DNA of 64,000 bases from Sphingomonadales bacterium (GTDB taxonomy: Bacteria; Pseudomonadota; Alphaproteobacteria; Sphingomonadales; Sphingomonadaceae), in contig JAACPW010000012.1 in NCBI GenBank assembly GCA_009995225.1, positions 1 to 64,000 on the forward strand, given 5' to 3'. A program made the translations under genes and the position numbers. Under the pieces are notes generated by a model. That model saw only the letters and a list, made by a program, of their open reading frames with translations. It had not been told where the DNA came from and made no database searches. Within the stretch, counting starts at the first letter, position 1, and every line of letters begins with the position of its first letter. Below are positions 1-8,800 of the stretch, in pieces.

Positions 1-33
1 CTCTCGCTTGAACTCTTCGGAATGCTTCATCAT
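1..33 (-). CDS. IS3-family transposase OrfA, first 11 residues only
   Basis: Read on the minus strand, the first bases encode MMKHSEEFKRE, which is the typical N-terminus of the OrfA (helix-turn-helix) protein of IS3-family elements. An AGGAGA ribosome-binding site lies just upstream on the same strand. The gene runs off the left edge of the window, so whether the transposase is intact cannot be judged. In the IS3 family OrfA binds the element ends and is joined to OrfB by programmed frameshifting to give the transposase; that part is family knowledge. The element is next to a truncated DUF3768 gene and a toxin-antitoxin pair, which fits an accessory region. Confidence 0.6.
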   Translation of the reverse strand, partial: MMKHSEEFKRE

Positions 34-127
34 CTAATCGGTCTCCTAATGCGAGCTTTAAACGCTCAGGTGACCGGCGCAAAACCGTTACAAGTCCATG
101 ATGAGGGACCTCTTTAACGGAGGTTCC
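1..127 (-). mobile_element. Edge of an IS3-type insertion sequence (inner boundary uncertain)
   Basis: The OrfA start at 33 is followed by about 70-95 bases of non-coding DNA, as expected between an IS3 orfA and its terminal inverted repeat. An imperfect inverted repeat (GGGACCTC at 105-112, GGAGGTTCCC at 119-128) could mark or lie near the end. The other end is off-window, so neither terminal repeats nor a target duplication could be compared. Confidence 0.35.
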
Positions 128-212
128 CATGCGTGAAACGACAATTGTTCTCCTCAATATGCGGTAGCTCCAGGCTGCGCTCAACATCCGCTCGCGTTCG
201 ACCATCTACAAA

Positions 213-314
213 ATGGTGCCACGCAATGCCCTGCCCCCGCCGTGCATCAAAGCCCGCGCATTTGCGCCATTTCGGGAGCGCGCGCATGGCGCGCTCCAGG
301 CGGTGCAGTCTTGA
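213..314 (+). CDS. Small unrecognised protein, 33 aa
   Basis: An open frame from ATG 213 to TGA 312-314 encodes a 33-residue proline- and arginine-containing peptide beginning MVPRNALPPPC. I do not recognise it. It is listed because its stop codon overlaps a TTG start of the next gene (TTGA at 311-314), an arrangement typical of translational coupling. The same frame stays open upstream without an obvious alternative start, so it may be the C-terminal remnant of a longer gene cut by the neighbouring insertion sequence. No signal peptide or membrane segment is visible. Confidence 0.3.
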   Translation: MVPRNALPPPCIKARAFAPFRERAHGALQAVQS

Positions 315-577
315 ACCGGGTCAAGCTCTCGGTGCGCGTGCCGATGGGGCAGGAAGTGATGATCCGGCGCTATGCCGAGGCGCGCGGATTGACCCGCTAT
401 CAGGCCCTGTCGCGGGTGATCGAGGCCGGGCTTGGCGCCGTTGCTGATGCGCCGATGGCGGGAGGCAGCAACCCTGGTGATGACGTCATGGCGGCATTGG
501 AAGCGCGGCTTGCCGTGATCGAAGCGTTGCTCGATCGCAGCCTGTTCACCGCCAGCGCGGCCTACGCCCGGCAATGA
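311..577 (+). CDS. Small accessory-region protein, possible ribbon-helix-helix type
   Basis: The start chosen is TTG 311, which overlaps the stop of the preceding short frame. A start at ATG 242 would add about 23 residues of low-complexity sequence that does not look like the rest. The 88-residue product begins with a short beta-like stretch (VKLSVRVPMGQEV) followed by helices, MIRRYAEARGLTRYQALSRV and a C-terminal leucine-rich helix. A beta strand followed by two helices is the outline of ribbon-helix-helix DNA-binding proteins, common in plasmid and island maintenance genes. This is a fold guess from pattern only. The end overlaps the beginning of a broken DUF3768 frame. Confidence 0.4.
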   Translation: MNRVKLSVRVPMGQEVMIRRYAEARGLTRYQALSRVIEAGLGAVADAPMAGGSNPGDDVMAALEARLAVIEALLDRSLFTASAAYARQ

Positions 578-779
578 TTCCTATGGCGAGCGCGACTTCG
601 GAGCGATCTGGCAGGGGGTGGATGGGGTCTGGTCGACTTCGCGGCCTGTTGATGTTGCAGTGACCGTGTTCTGGAAGATCGATGGCTATGACTGCGCGTT
701 GCGGATCGGCAGCGAAGATTTCGCCGACCCCGCTGTCACGCGGCGGGTGCTGACCATCATACTGGCCAGCGAGTATTGA
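573..779 (+). pseudogene. DUF3768 protein, C-terminal part only
   Basis: The frame beginning near 573 reads NDSYGERDFG, then FWKIDGYD, and ends ADPAVTRRVLTIILASEY. This matches the conserved second half of DUF3768 proteins found on alphaproteobacterial plasmids and islands. The N-terminal part of the family (roughly 45 residues) is absent. The frame is closed upstream by TGA 516-518, with no ATG, GTG or TTG between that stop and the conserved part. The frame immediately upstream belongs to the preceding gene, so a deletion or recombination probably joined the two. The function of the family is unknown. The stop is one base from the next ATG, keeping the usual tight spacing. Confidence 0.6.
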
Positions 780-780
780 T

Positions 781-1188
781 ATGGCTCGCCTGTCCCACAC
801 GGTGGAACTTTCGCGCCTTGCTTACGGTGCGTGGTGCGACACCAGCGAAAAGCAAATCGGCGAGGGCGATATTCACGCCAGCTACAGCGCCGACCGCATC
901 GGTATGGGTCAACCCATCCGCAAGCCGTTCCGATATGGAGGAGAGTTGTGGGTCTGTGTTGGCACGGGTCCTGCGGGAGCAGAGGCCTACCGGCTCGTGC
1001 ACCCATCCGTCTATGGCGGCACTGCGCGCAGCTATCATGAGCGGTGTGGCGATGGCGATCGGGCGCGCGGTGATCCAGCGGGCTTCTATGACGGCATTAT
1101 CGTGCGTCACGCCGGACGGGAACTTGTGATGGTCGGTCCGCCTGTTACCTTCGTCGCAGGCGAGGAGGCGCAGCTGTCCCTGTTATAA
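781..1188 (+). CDS. Hypothetical accessory protein, 135 aa
   Basis: The ATG at 781 follows the DUF3768 stop (777-779) by one base. The protein starts MARLSHTVELSRLAYGAWCD and contains RIGMGQPIRKPF, LWVCVGTGPAGAEAYRLV and VRHAGRELVM. It has no signal peptide or membrane segment. I believe this type of protein recurs beside DUF3768 genes in sphingomonad plasmids and islands, but I cannot name a family. It appears complete, although the gene it was presumably co-translated with is truncated. Confidence 0.55.
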   Translation: MARLSHTVELSRLAYGAWCDTSEKQIGEGDIHASYSADRIGMGQPIRKPFRYGGELWVCVGTGPAGAEAYRLVHPSVYGGTARSYHERCGDGDRARGDPAGFYDGIIVRHAGRELVMVGPPVTFVAGEEAQLSLL

Positions 1189-1209
1189 AGCTGCCGCATT
1201 TTTGCGGGG

Positions 1210-1725
1210 CTAACCTTTCGCGGCGCTGGCTTCGAGCGATACGGCAATGTCGAGAATCGAGCGCGCGAGAACCATCGGATCGTCCTTCGATGGCAAGAAC
1301 CCGCGCCGCTTCCAGAATTGCGCGGCCTCCTCATCGACCGCGTTGACGATCAGCGCCCGGCCACCGATCAGCGCTGCGCCTTCGACGCAGCGCTGCAAAG
1401 CATGTTTGAGCAGGCCGGTGCCGATACCTTTGCCCCGCCATTGCGCATCGGTCGCCAGTTGGCCCAGCAGCAGGCTGGGCAGAGGATCTGGCGATTGCCC
1501 GGTGCGGATCGCACGCGGCAAGCTGGCTGGGACAACGGCGGTTGGCGCGAGGCCATAGAAGCCGATCACTTTCCCCGCGTTATGGACCGCCATGACGGCG
1601 GTGAAACCCTTCTTGTGGTTCGAGAGCACGCGGGTGCGCAGCCAGTTGTCGAGCGAAGGCTTGCCGCACGAGAATGACGTAAGATCATGCACTTCGCTGA
1701 GCGGCTCGGGTGCGGAGATTGTCAC
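1210..1725 (-). CDS. GNAT acetyltransferase, probable type II toxin (TacT/AtaT-like)
   Basis: The 171-residue protein carries the acetyl-CoA-binding motif of the GNAT fold (QWRGKGIGTGLL, residues about 95-106) after LLLGQLATD, and a C-terminal FWKRRGF segment. Length and sequence fit the TacT/AtaT/KacT toxins, which acetylate aminoacyl-tRNA and block translation. It lies 9 bases after a DUF1778 gene on the same strand, the standard antitoxin-toxin order for this class. Toxin function is inferred from family and pairing. Regulation is likely through the palindrome at 2063-2083, bound by the antitoxin alone or in complex. The gene looks intact. Confidence 0.85.
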   Translation of the reverse strand: MTISAPEPLSEVHDLTSFSCGKPSLDNWLRTRVLSNHKKGFTAVMAVHNAGKVIGFYGLAPTAVVPASLPRAIRTGQSPDPLPSLLLGQLATDAQWRGKGIGTGLLKHALQRCVEGAALIGGRALIVNAVDEEAAQFWKRRGFLPSKDDPMVLARSILDIAVSLEASAAKG

Positions 1726-1734
1726 GGCGGCGAC

Positions 1735-2031
1735 CTATTCGGCAGCAGGTTTGGTTTCCCAGGGAGCAGGCCGCTTCAGCAGCTCGACCATTTCCGGCAC
1801 TGGCTTGGCTGGACGGTCGAGCATGTCGACGAAGGCGGCGAAACCTTCGGGGGACATGCGAATGAGCGTGTTCTCCATGATCACTTCCTCTGCCGTCCGC
1901 ACCGCTGCATCGCGCATGAATTCCGTGCGCGAGCGCCCGCGCAGGCTCGCCGCGCGGTCGATGATCGCAATGTCGGCATCGGCAAGCCGCATCGAAAGCG
2001 GATGATTCTTGCGCCGTATCGAGTGAGCCAT
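1735..2031 (-). CDS. DUF1778 ribbon-helix-helix antitoxin (TacA-like)
   Basis: The start is placed at ATG 2031 because AAGGAGAT lies 7 bases upstream; an upstream ATG at 2079 lacks such a site and would run through the operator palindrome. The 98-residue protein has a basic N-terminal ribbon-helix-helix region (MAHSIRRKNHPLSMRLADAD, then IIDRAASLRGRSRTEFMRDA) and a C-terminal toxin-binding tail ending PWETKPAAE. DUF1778 proteins are DNA-binding antitoxins paired with GNAT toxins, and the toxin gene follows after 9 bases. It probably represses its own operon by binding the inverted repeat upstream. Confidence 0.88.
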   Translation of the reverse strand: MAHSIRRKNHPLSMRLADADIAIIDRAASLRGRSRTEFMRDAAVRTAEEVIMENTLIRMSPEGFAAFVDMLDRPAKPVPEMVELLKRPAPWETKPAAE

Positions 2032-2062
2032 GGCCAATCTCCTTGAGCCTGATCTGGCACGT

Positions 2063-2083
2063 TGTATCGCGTTTTGCAATACA
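2063..2083. promoter_or_regulatory. Operator-like inverted repeat of the toxin-antitoxin operon
   Basis: TGTATCGC (2063-2070) and GCAATACA (2076-2083) are inverted copies with one mismatch, separated by GTTTT. The site lies 32-52 bases upstream of the antitoxin start, where the promoter should be. Ribbon-helix-helix antitoxins bind such palindromes to autoregulate, so this is the natural operator candidate. Confidence 0.6.
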
Positions 2084-2212
2084 GAGTGGATCCTGACGGT
2101 CGGGCTGGGAGGCGGCAGTGCCCCGCCCTTCCCTTCCGTGTGGCGGCTTCGTTTTGAGCAACCGCACTGGCCGCACGCGGGCGAGGGTCAATGTCCGGCC
2201 CGCGCCGGTCCC

Positions 2213-2228
2213 CCCGGCCTGCGCCGGG
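2213..2228. repeat. REP-like palindrome, copy 1 (shared with 58171-58186)
   Basis: CCCGGCCTGCGCCGGG is the exact reverse complement of the 16-mer CCCGGCGCAGGCCGGG found at 58171-58186 between ilvN and ilvC. Here it sits inside a longer palindromic tract (about 2194-2250) between the toxin-antitoxin operator and the gene at 2317. It is a typical dispersed extragenic palindrome. Confidence 0.6.
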
Positions 2229-2316
2229 GTCACCCGTGTTGGACATGACCCCGCGCCCTTTGCCGCGCAGCCTTTCTGTCTGGTGCAACGAGCCACCAAC
2301 ACGAAAGGAACATTAC

Positions 2317-2559
2317 ATGGCCCGCACGTCCCAAGCATCCGCACCCGCCACCGCGCCCGAGCCCAAAGCTCCGGATTTCATCGCCTGGCACGTCAGCAAT
2401 CGCGGCGCCAAGGCCGTCTGGACCAAGGTCGGAGCCGCTTGGTTCCACCGCGAACGCAAGGGTCTGTCACTGCAGCTCGAGGTCGTGCCGATCAATGGCC
2501 GGATCGTGTTGCGCACGCCGCTCTATGATGAGACCAAGGAGGTGCAGCCGGGCGCTTAG
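2317..2559 (+). CDS. Hypothetical accessory protein, 80 aa
   Basis: The start is placed at ATG 2317, with GAAAGGAA about 6 bases upstream; the frame stays open further upstream, but that part is REP sequence. The protein has an alanine/proline-rich leader of about 20 residues followed by a compact region, FIAWHVSNRGAKAVWTKVGA, then AWFHRERKGLSLQLEVVPIN and GRIVLRTPLYDE. The alternating hydrophobic pattern suggests a small beta-rich domain. I do not recognise the family, though similar short proteins occur on sphingomonad mobile elements. A hairpin spans the stop codon. Confidence 0.55.
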   Translation: MARTSQASAPATAPEPKAPDFIAWHVSNRGAKAVWTKVGAAWFHRERKGLSLQLEVVPINGRIVLRTPLYDETKEVQPGA

Positions 2560-2566
2560 CGCCCGG
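2548..2566 (+). terminator. GC-rich hairpin at the stop of the 2317 gene
   Basis: CCGGGCGC (2548-2555) and GCGCCCGG (2559-2566) form a perfect 8-bp stem around a 3-base loop that includes part of the TAG stop. No T-tract follows, so intrinsic termination is unproven. Confidence 0.3.
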
Positions 2567-2829
2567 CGATGCCGCGTAACCGCAGCGCACGACTCATCCA
2601 AAAAAACATTCCTGATCAAGTCACGAGCTTGAGACTACCGCGCCTTGTCGATTGGATGGCCTTGCCAGCCGAAGAAATGCCAACAGGGACCAGCCCCTTC
2701 CTACGACGCGGTCCGGCGCCCCGGTCGGGGCGGCCACTTCGTTTGCCCGCCCTGCCCAGCCCGGATTTTGGCCGCCCCCTTCGGTCGCGGCGGTTGATCA
2801 GACGGCCTTGCCGAGGATGGCAGTCCCCC

Positions 2830-3225
2830 CTAGTCGAGCATCAGATCGTCGCCGGAGCTGGCCGCAGCCACGCGTCCGATCGCGTCAATCAAGGCGTTCA
2901 GCGCCACCGGCTTTTGCAGCACATCATTGGCACCCGCATCATAGCACCGCACTTTGAGGTCAGCTGCCATGTCCGCTGTCACCACGATGACAGGCGTATC
3001 GCAGGCGGGGGCTGCCATTGCTCGCAAGCGGCGGATCGCAGTCAGCCCGTCAATTCCCGGCATCCGCAGGTCCATCAGGACCAGATCAAAGCCGGCATCG
3101 GCGATCATCTTGAGTCCGGCTTCGCCATCCTCGGCCTCGGCCATGTCGATGTCGATCACGCGTAGCATGTCGCGCACCACCCGGCGATTGAGCGCATCGT
3201 CTTCGACAAAAATCACGCGCATCAA
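2830..3225 (-). CDS. Stand-alone receiver-domain response regulator
   Basis: The whole 131-residue protein is one CheY-like receiver. The acidic pair is at D9-D10 (FVEDDA), the phospho-acceptor is D52 (LVLMDLRMPGIDG), the conserved Thr is T83 (VVTAD) and the Lys is K105 (LQKPV). There is no output domain, so it probably relays phosphate or acts by protein contact. It follows the hybrid kinase gene by 35 bases on the same strand, which makes that kinase the likely partner. All catalytic receiver residues are present, unlike the C-terminal domain of the kinase itself. It lies in the accessory-looking left part of the window. Confidence 0.85.
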   Translation of the reverse strand: MMRVIFVEDDALNRRVVRDMLRVIDIDMAEAEDGEAGLKMIADAGFDLVLMDLRMPGIDGLTAIRRLRAMAAPACDTPVIVVTADMAADLKVRCYDAGANDVLQKPVALNALIDAIGRVAAASSGDDLMLD

Positions 3226-3260
3226 TAAGTCGCCCCAACCGCCTGGGCACGGACCGTAGA

Positions 3261-5750
3261 TTAAGCGACTTGCGATTGAAACCCTGCCTGCGAGCCAGAG
3301 GCTTTGATCGCTTCGATAAGATACGAGGCCTTGAGAGGTTTCTGCAGCAGAACATCCGGTGCTGCGGCCTGTGCCGCCAGCAATGGCAAGCCATCATCTG
3401 GCCCAAGCAAAACTATCACATGCACCTGGTGCATCTGCGCCTGCTCGATGAAGGCGGCATACGCCGCTTGAGTGTCACCTTCACCAGTAAATGCCGACGT
3501 GTCCAGAACAAGCTGGCTCGCTTGTCCTGACTGAATAAGGTGTTCGGCCTCTTCTAGACTCGTGACGCCGATCAGGGAGGCACGATGTGGTTGGATCACG
3601 GCCTTGATCTTTGCGAGACGCAATTCGTTGCTGTCAACGATAACCGCGAGACGCGGCAAGGCAGCAGCATTATCGGCAGCTGATGATGACACCAGCGAGG
3701 AAGCAGGCGCTGCGCCCGGCACTTCTGCTTCAACATGCAAAGCATCGGCCTGCTCTGCCGCAATTGGCAGCGTCAGACGAAACGCCGAACCGTGCTCTAC
3801 CGCGCTTGTGACACTGATCTGGCCGCCCAGCGCAGTCATGATATTGCGGCAGATCGCAAGCCCCAGCCCAGCCCCGCCAAAGTCGCGCGACATGCCGTTG
3901 TCGACCTGATGGAATGCCTCAAACACGGTTTCCAGCTGATCCTCAGGGATGCCGACGCCGGTATCCTCAACCGAGATTTCGATTATCTGCGCGTCATTTT
4001 GGCTGGCGGTCACCGTAATGCAGCCCGCCGGAGTGAATTTGATCGCATTGGCCAGCAGGTTGAACAGCACCTGACGAATGCGGCCCGCATCCGTGGTGAT
4101 AATCGGGATCGGGGTGGCCTCGACGAACGAAATGCCGATGCCCTTGGCGCTTGCTTCAGCCTGCCAGAACTGCACACTGTCCCTCAGAATGGATCGCAGG
4201 TCAGCAGGCGCGGCGGAGATCGTGATCCCGCCATTTTCCATCTTGGCGACATCGAGCAGATCATCGACCAGCGATTGCATTGTCTGCCCGGCCCCCAGCA
4301 CCAGATTGACCCGTTCGCGCGTTTGCGAATCGAGCCCCTGATCGGCGAGCAGCACCTGGGTCATGCCCATGATCCCGTTGAGCGGCGTGCGGATTTCATG
4401 ACTGGTCATGGCGAGGAAGTCGGTCTTCGCCTTGAGCGCGGTTTCCAGCTTGCTGTTGACCTCAGTCAGAACAGTGTTGGCGGCCCTGACCTCGTTCCTG
4501 CTGCGTCTGATCGACACCAATGCGACGCCAGCGACGATGATCAGAATAAGGGCCGCACCCAGAAGGCCCTGTACAATCATGGCCTTCTGTCGTTCGATCT
4601 GCACATCGCGCTGGAGCTGATCCTGCTTGAGCTGCGCAATGCGGGCCTTCTGGTTAGCCGAATTGAACTGTGCGCCGAGCAACTGGGAGCTGGCCGTCGA
4701 AATCAGATCGCGTGCCTCGCTGTCGAGGCGCTGAAACGCCTTGAGGTGGACCAAGGCTTTGGCCGGTTGATTGTTGCGGGCGTAGAGATCAGCCGCGAGC
4801 TTGTGGAACTCCCGGTATGTCAGATCGGTCTGATCAAGATTGGTGTCTTCAAAGAGCCGCTCGACAAGCGTGATTGCTGTGCGGTCCTCGCCGCGCTTTA
4901 CTGCAATGGCAGCCTTGACGCCGTAGACAAAGGGAAGCCAGTCGCGCGCCTCACCCGTACCTCCAAGACGTTCGGCCTTCAGGGCGTTAATGGCAGCCGC
5001 ATCAAGTTTTCCGAGCTCAATCTGGACAAGGGCCAGATTGGTGAGGATGCGGGTCTCAAGCAAAGGGCTTTCGAGTTCGCGGGCATTTGCCAGGGCGGCG
5101 GCGAAGGAGCTTTCCGCTTGCTCCGTCCGACCAAGCTTACGATATGCCTCGCCACGATTGTTATTGGCGACAACCGCCAAGTTTGGTTCGTTGACGTAAA
5201 GCTCTTGGGCTTGTTCATTGTAAGCAAGATCGCGCTCGTGATCGCCGGCCTCGCCATAGATCGAACCAATGTCTTGAAGCGCGATCGCCTGAGCACGTTT
5301 GTTTCCGACATGCTTATAAATCCGATGCGCTTCCAAATAGACGCGCAAGGCATCAGGGGCCTTGCCGTTGATGGCAGCAATTGCGCCTTTGGAGCGCAAA
5401 AGGTCGCCATGCAGTTTGGAGTTCGGGTCGGTCAACTTCACCAGCGTCAGCGCTTGATCAACTTGCCGGGCAGCATCGCTCAACCGGTTCAGCCCGATAT
5501 TCGCTTCAATCCGGAGCCATAGCGCTGTGGCTTTCGCCACATCCCGTTCGTTTTCCGGTAGCTTTTCGGCTTGTGCCAGAGCACGATCAACGATCCGAAG
5601 GGCCTGCTGCGGATCGCTCATCATTGCGGCCTTTGCCGCTTCGATTGACTGGTTGAAGCGCGCAGCTTCGCTACTGGCAGCAAGGGCCGGGCCTGGCATG
5701 GCAGCCGCCAGCACGAAGGCAATCAATCCGGCAAGAGCAGTCCGCAACAT
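3261..5750 (-). CDS. TPR-containing hybrid sensor histidine kinase
   Basis: The 829-residue protein has a signal peptide (MLRTALAGLI to PALAA, about 1-25), tetratricopeptide-type helical repeats to about residue 370, one membrane helix (VQGLLGAALILIIVAGVALV, about 394-413) and a coiled coil. HisKA follows with MTSHEIRTPLNG (His about 450), then HATPase_c (N box LLANAIKFTP, G boxes DTGVGIP and GGAGLGLAI). A C-terminal receiver-like domain occupies about 700-815. That last domain keeps an Asp (LVLDTS) and the Lys (LLQKPL), but the usual Thr/Ser position reads VIVLLGP, so phosphotransfer through it is doubtful. The solitary receiver gene just downstream may be the real target. The periplasmic repeats suggest sensing through a protein or peptide partner. 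Confidence 0.88.
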   Translation of the reverse strand: MLRTALAGLIAFVLAAAMPGPALAASSEAARFNQSIEAAKAAMMSDPQQALRIVDRALAQAEKLPENERDVAKATALWLRIEANIGLNRLSDAARQVDQALTLVKLTDPNSKLHGDLLRSKGAIAAINGKAPDALRVYLEAHRIYKHVGNKRAQAIALQDIGSIYGEAGDHERDLAYNEQAQELYVNEPNLAVVANNNRGEAYRKLGRTEQAESSFAAALANARELESPLLETRILTNLALVQIELGKLDAAAINALKAERLGGTGEARDWLPFVYGVKAAIAVKRGEDRTAITLVERLFEDTNLDQTDLTYREFHKLAADLYARNNQPAKALVHLKAFQRLDSEARDLISTASSQLLGAQFNSANQKARIAQLKQDQLQRDVQIERQKAMIVQGLLGAALILIIVAGVALVSIRRSRNEVRAANTVLTEVNSKLETALKAKTDFLAMTSHEIRTPLNGIMGMTQVLLADQGLDSQTRERVNLVLGAGQTMQSLVDDLLDVAKMENGGITISAAPADLRSILRDSVQFWQAEASAKGIGISFVEATPIPIITTDAGRIRQVLFNLLANAIKFTPAGCITVTASQNDAQIIEISVEDTGVGIPEDQLETVFEAFHQVDNGMSRDFGGAGLGLAICRNIMTALGGQISVTSAVEHGSAFRLTLPIAAEQADALHVEAEVPGAAPASSLVSSSAADNAAALPRLAVIVDSNELRLAKIKAVIQPHRASLIGVTSLEEAEHLIQSGQASQLVLDTSAFTGEGDTQAAYAAFIEQAQMHQVHVIVLLGPDDGLPLLAAQAAAPDVLLQKPLKASYLIEAIKASGSQAGFQSQVA

Positions 5751-5817
5751 ACGGCCACTCTAGCGTGAATTGGTAAACAGACTGGCTATTCGCCGCTGGC
5801 TGTCAGGCTCAGCCCAT

Positions 5818-8800
5818 TCAAAAAGCGAGGCTAACCCGGCCGCCCACGGTCCAGCGGGCAATGTCCTCGCGCACATCGCGCAGTTCATAGCTGCTGAACA
5901 TCGCGACCTGCCCGCTACCCTTCATGATCGGCGCGCCATAATGCGCTTCGGCCCGGAACCGCCGTGTTTCCGGCTGAGCAATGTCAGCGCGCTGGGTGAT
6001 AATGCCGCGCTCGCCGGTTTCACGGTTCACCACGCCGACCGACTGGAACTCCAGAACACCTTGCTCCATCTGCAAGGGCTGAGCGATCGTAAAACGCAGA
6101 TTGTCCTGTGATCCCAGCAGCTTCTGCTTCGCGAAGCCAGCCTGCCACGCTGTGCTTGTCACATTTTCCAACCGCAGGCTGGCATTGGAACCCGTCTGGC
6201 TCCGCGCCACCGTCGCCGATCCGAACAATTGGAATGTTTCGCCGATCAGAGCGTCCGCCGACAGAGTGGCACTGCGGGATACGCCGCCGCCACCGAAATC
6301 ATCGCGCACAAGCGAGCGGACGCCGAGCAGTGCGTTATCTTCGTCAAGCCGGGTCAGCGACAGGCCGACATTGGTCGACCCGCTAAACGCATAATCGACC
6401 CGCACATTGGTTGCCGATGCGGCGTATTCGCCCAGCATCCGCTGTTGCTCGATGAGCTCGGGCGACTGCCGCAGGAAGCCGAATTCTGCATCAATGCTGC
6501 GGAATTCATCGGTGAAGCCAACGCCCACGGTCAGATTGCGTGCCAGTTTGTAGCTGACTGCCATGTGCGACTGGCCCGAGGCAAAGCCCAGCAGCGGATC
6601 ATTGCCCCCCGTAAGCGGATCAAAGTCAGACGCCAGCTGCATCGCGCCATTGCCGGCAAGCGCCGCAGCGATTTCGCCAAAACCAAACGCAAATGACACC
6701 TTGTCGTCCGGCGCCGTCACCCGAATGCTCGAAGTCATCCGGGTGTTGAAACCAAACCGCGTGTCTACCGTGCGGAAGCCACCGCGCATGGCAATCGACC
6801 ACGCGCCACCGACGCCGCCGAGGTTCACGGACGGGGTGTCTGTCAGGCTGACGAACTTTCCACCGCTTGCCGAGCCGCCATTGGAAACCCAAGCCATAAA
6901 CAGATCGTACATGTGCTTCTGGAACATCCGCCCATCGACATTGCCGCCAAACAGGCGGCTTGAAAGCGGAATCAGGAAGTCGCGCTCGGCGCTGTCGATC
7001 TTTTCAAACGCGCTGAAATAAAGGTTCCGGCTCGACCAGATCGGGTTTACGCCGCTAGATTGCAGCGTACTGGCGCTGATCTCGGTCATCTGGCCGCGAT
7101 CCACGAGGTAATACTTCAAATTATCGAAATCGAGCGCCGATTGCGCCGCCGCGATATCAAGCAGCCCGTGGCCATAAATCGGATCAACTCCCGGTGCGCC
7201 CAAATCCTGAGCGCTTTCGAGAATGATCTTGGCCACATCGCGCGGATAGTTCTTCAGCCACGGCCAGCGATCCTGGATCAGTGCGATCGCACCCGAAACG
7301 AGCGGTGCGGCAAAAGACGTGCCCGACATCCGGGTGACGCCGCCATTGCCGTCGGACACAAGCAGCAGCTCGCCCGGTGCGACGAGGAAGCGGTTCATCA
7401 GCAGGCCGCTTTCCTTCAGGTAATCAGCCGTCTGGAAATAGGGATCGTTCGGGTTCCAGGCCGATGTGTTCTTGCAGACGCCGCCATCGGTTATGCAGGC
7501 GGTTCCGGGCCTGTTGGAAAAGGATGAAATCTGGCCAAACGGATCGACCGAACCGACAATCAGGAAGGTGCTGTCGAGCGCGCCATTCATCTCGATGTTG
7601 GCGCGCTGCGTGGAACCGTCATTACCGGCAGCAATGACGTAGATCGTGTTGTCCTTGAAGCCGTCGATTTCCGACCGCCGGAACACATTGCGCCACTCGG
7701 CAGGAAGGGTGAAGCCGGGCACCCCAAGCGACAGGTTGATGACCGATGCGCCGCGTTGGCCGACCTCAGCAATACCCCGCTCAACATCCCGCCAACTGGC
7801 CGTGAAAGTGTGGTCGAAGGGGTTAAAGGCCGCAATCTGCGCGCGAGGTGCGATCCCCATGACACCGCGCCCGTCGTGCGATGCGACAATCAGGCTGCCT
7901 ACTGCCGCGCCGTGAGCATTGTCGACGTTCTGGTAGCCGCCCGAATAAATGACCTTGGAGCGGACATCCGCATCGTTGGCCGCGAAGAAATCAACCAGAC
8001 CGATTACCGCTTTGCTGCCACCGCCCTGGACCTGCGTCAGTGCCGGGGTCCAGCGCACCGCGTTCATCCAGTGATCGTAGCGGTCCATGCCCGAAAAGTT
8101 CATGACCGTGTCGTACCAGTCGAGCAGGAACATGCTGCGGTCGAACGCATCAAGACCTGACAGGGTGCTGGGATTGGCAAGGTTGACGTTCCACTTGGCA
8201 AGGAACGGGTTGGCGACCGTTGAGGTGAAATCCTTGCCCGTTTGCGCGGTGACATCGTCTTCCCACTGCGCCTTGGAAGCCGTCAGAAGCTGGTCCAGTT
8301 TAGTGATAACGTCCGTGTAATTGCCGCTGGTATGTGCAACCGTCCAACTGGCGATTATGCCTTGGCTTGCGGGCAGAAAGCTGTCGGTGAAGCTACTGAT
8401 TTGCGTGACTTTGGGGTCCAACTCACCGGCTACCGGCGCCAGATTGCCCCAGAAAGCTCGAAGGCGGCCTTTGTAAGGATCAATATCGCCTTCGAAGGCG
8501 CGCAGACGTCCCTTTGAAGGATCGATCGGCCTAGCTAAGCTGGACATGAGCCCAATATGAGGCGCAAGATCGCCGTCAAAGGCCCGAAGACGCCCCTTGA
8601 GCGGATTGACCCCGCCCGCTGCAGCTGCGGTCTGCCCGTAGGACGCCAACGGCCCGCCCATGGCGACAATGGGCCTCGACTCCGCGGCCAGAGCAAAAAT
8701 CTCTTCCGAAACTTCGATGTCCGGCGCAGGAACCTCCACCAGAACTGGTGCCTGGTCATCCGATTGCGAGGATTCATCCTGTGCTGAAGCAGGCTGGGCT

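Noticed and set aside
2567..2829. Possible coding remnant between the 2317 gene and the receiver gene
   Set aside because: Several GC-rich frames are open but none has a start with ribosome-binding site or a recognisable motif on either strand.
3735..5522. 595-codon plus-strand frame opposite the hybrid kinase
   Set aside because: It is an antisense shadow of a well-supported kinase gene; the encoded sequence has no recognisable domain and is rich in residues typical of reverse-strand GC-rich frames.
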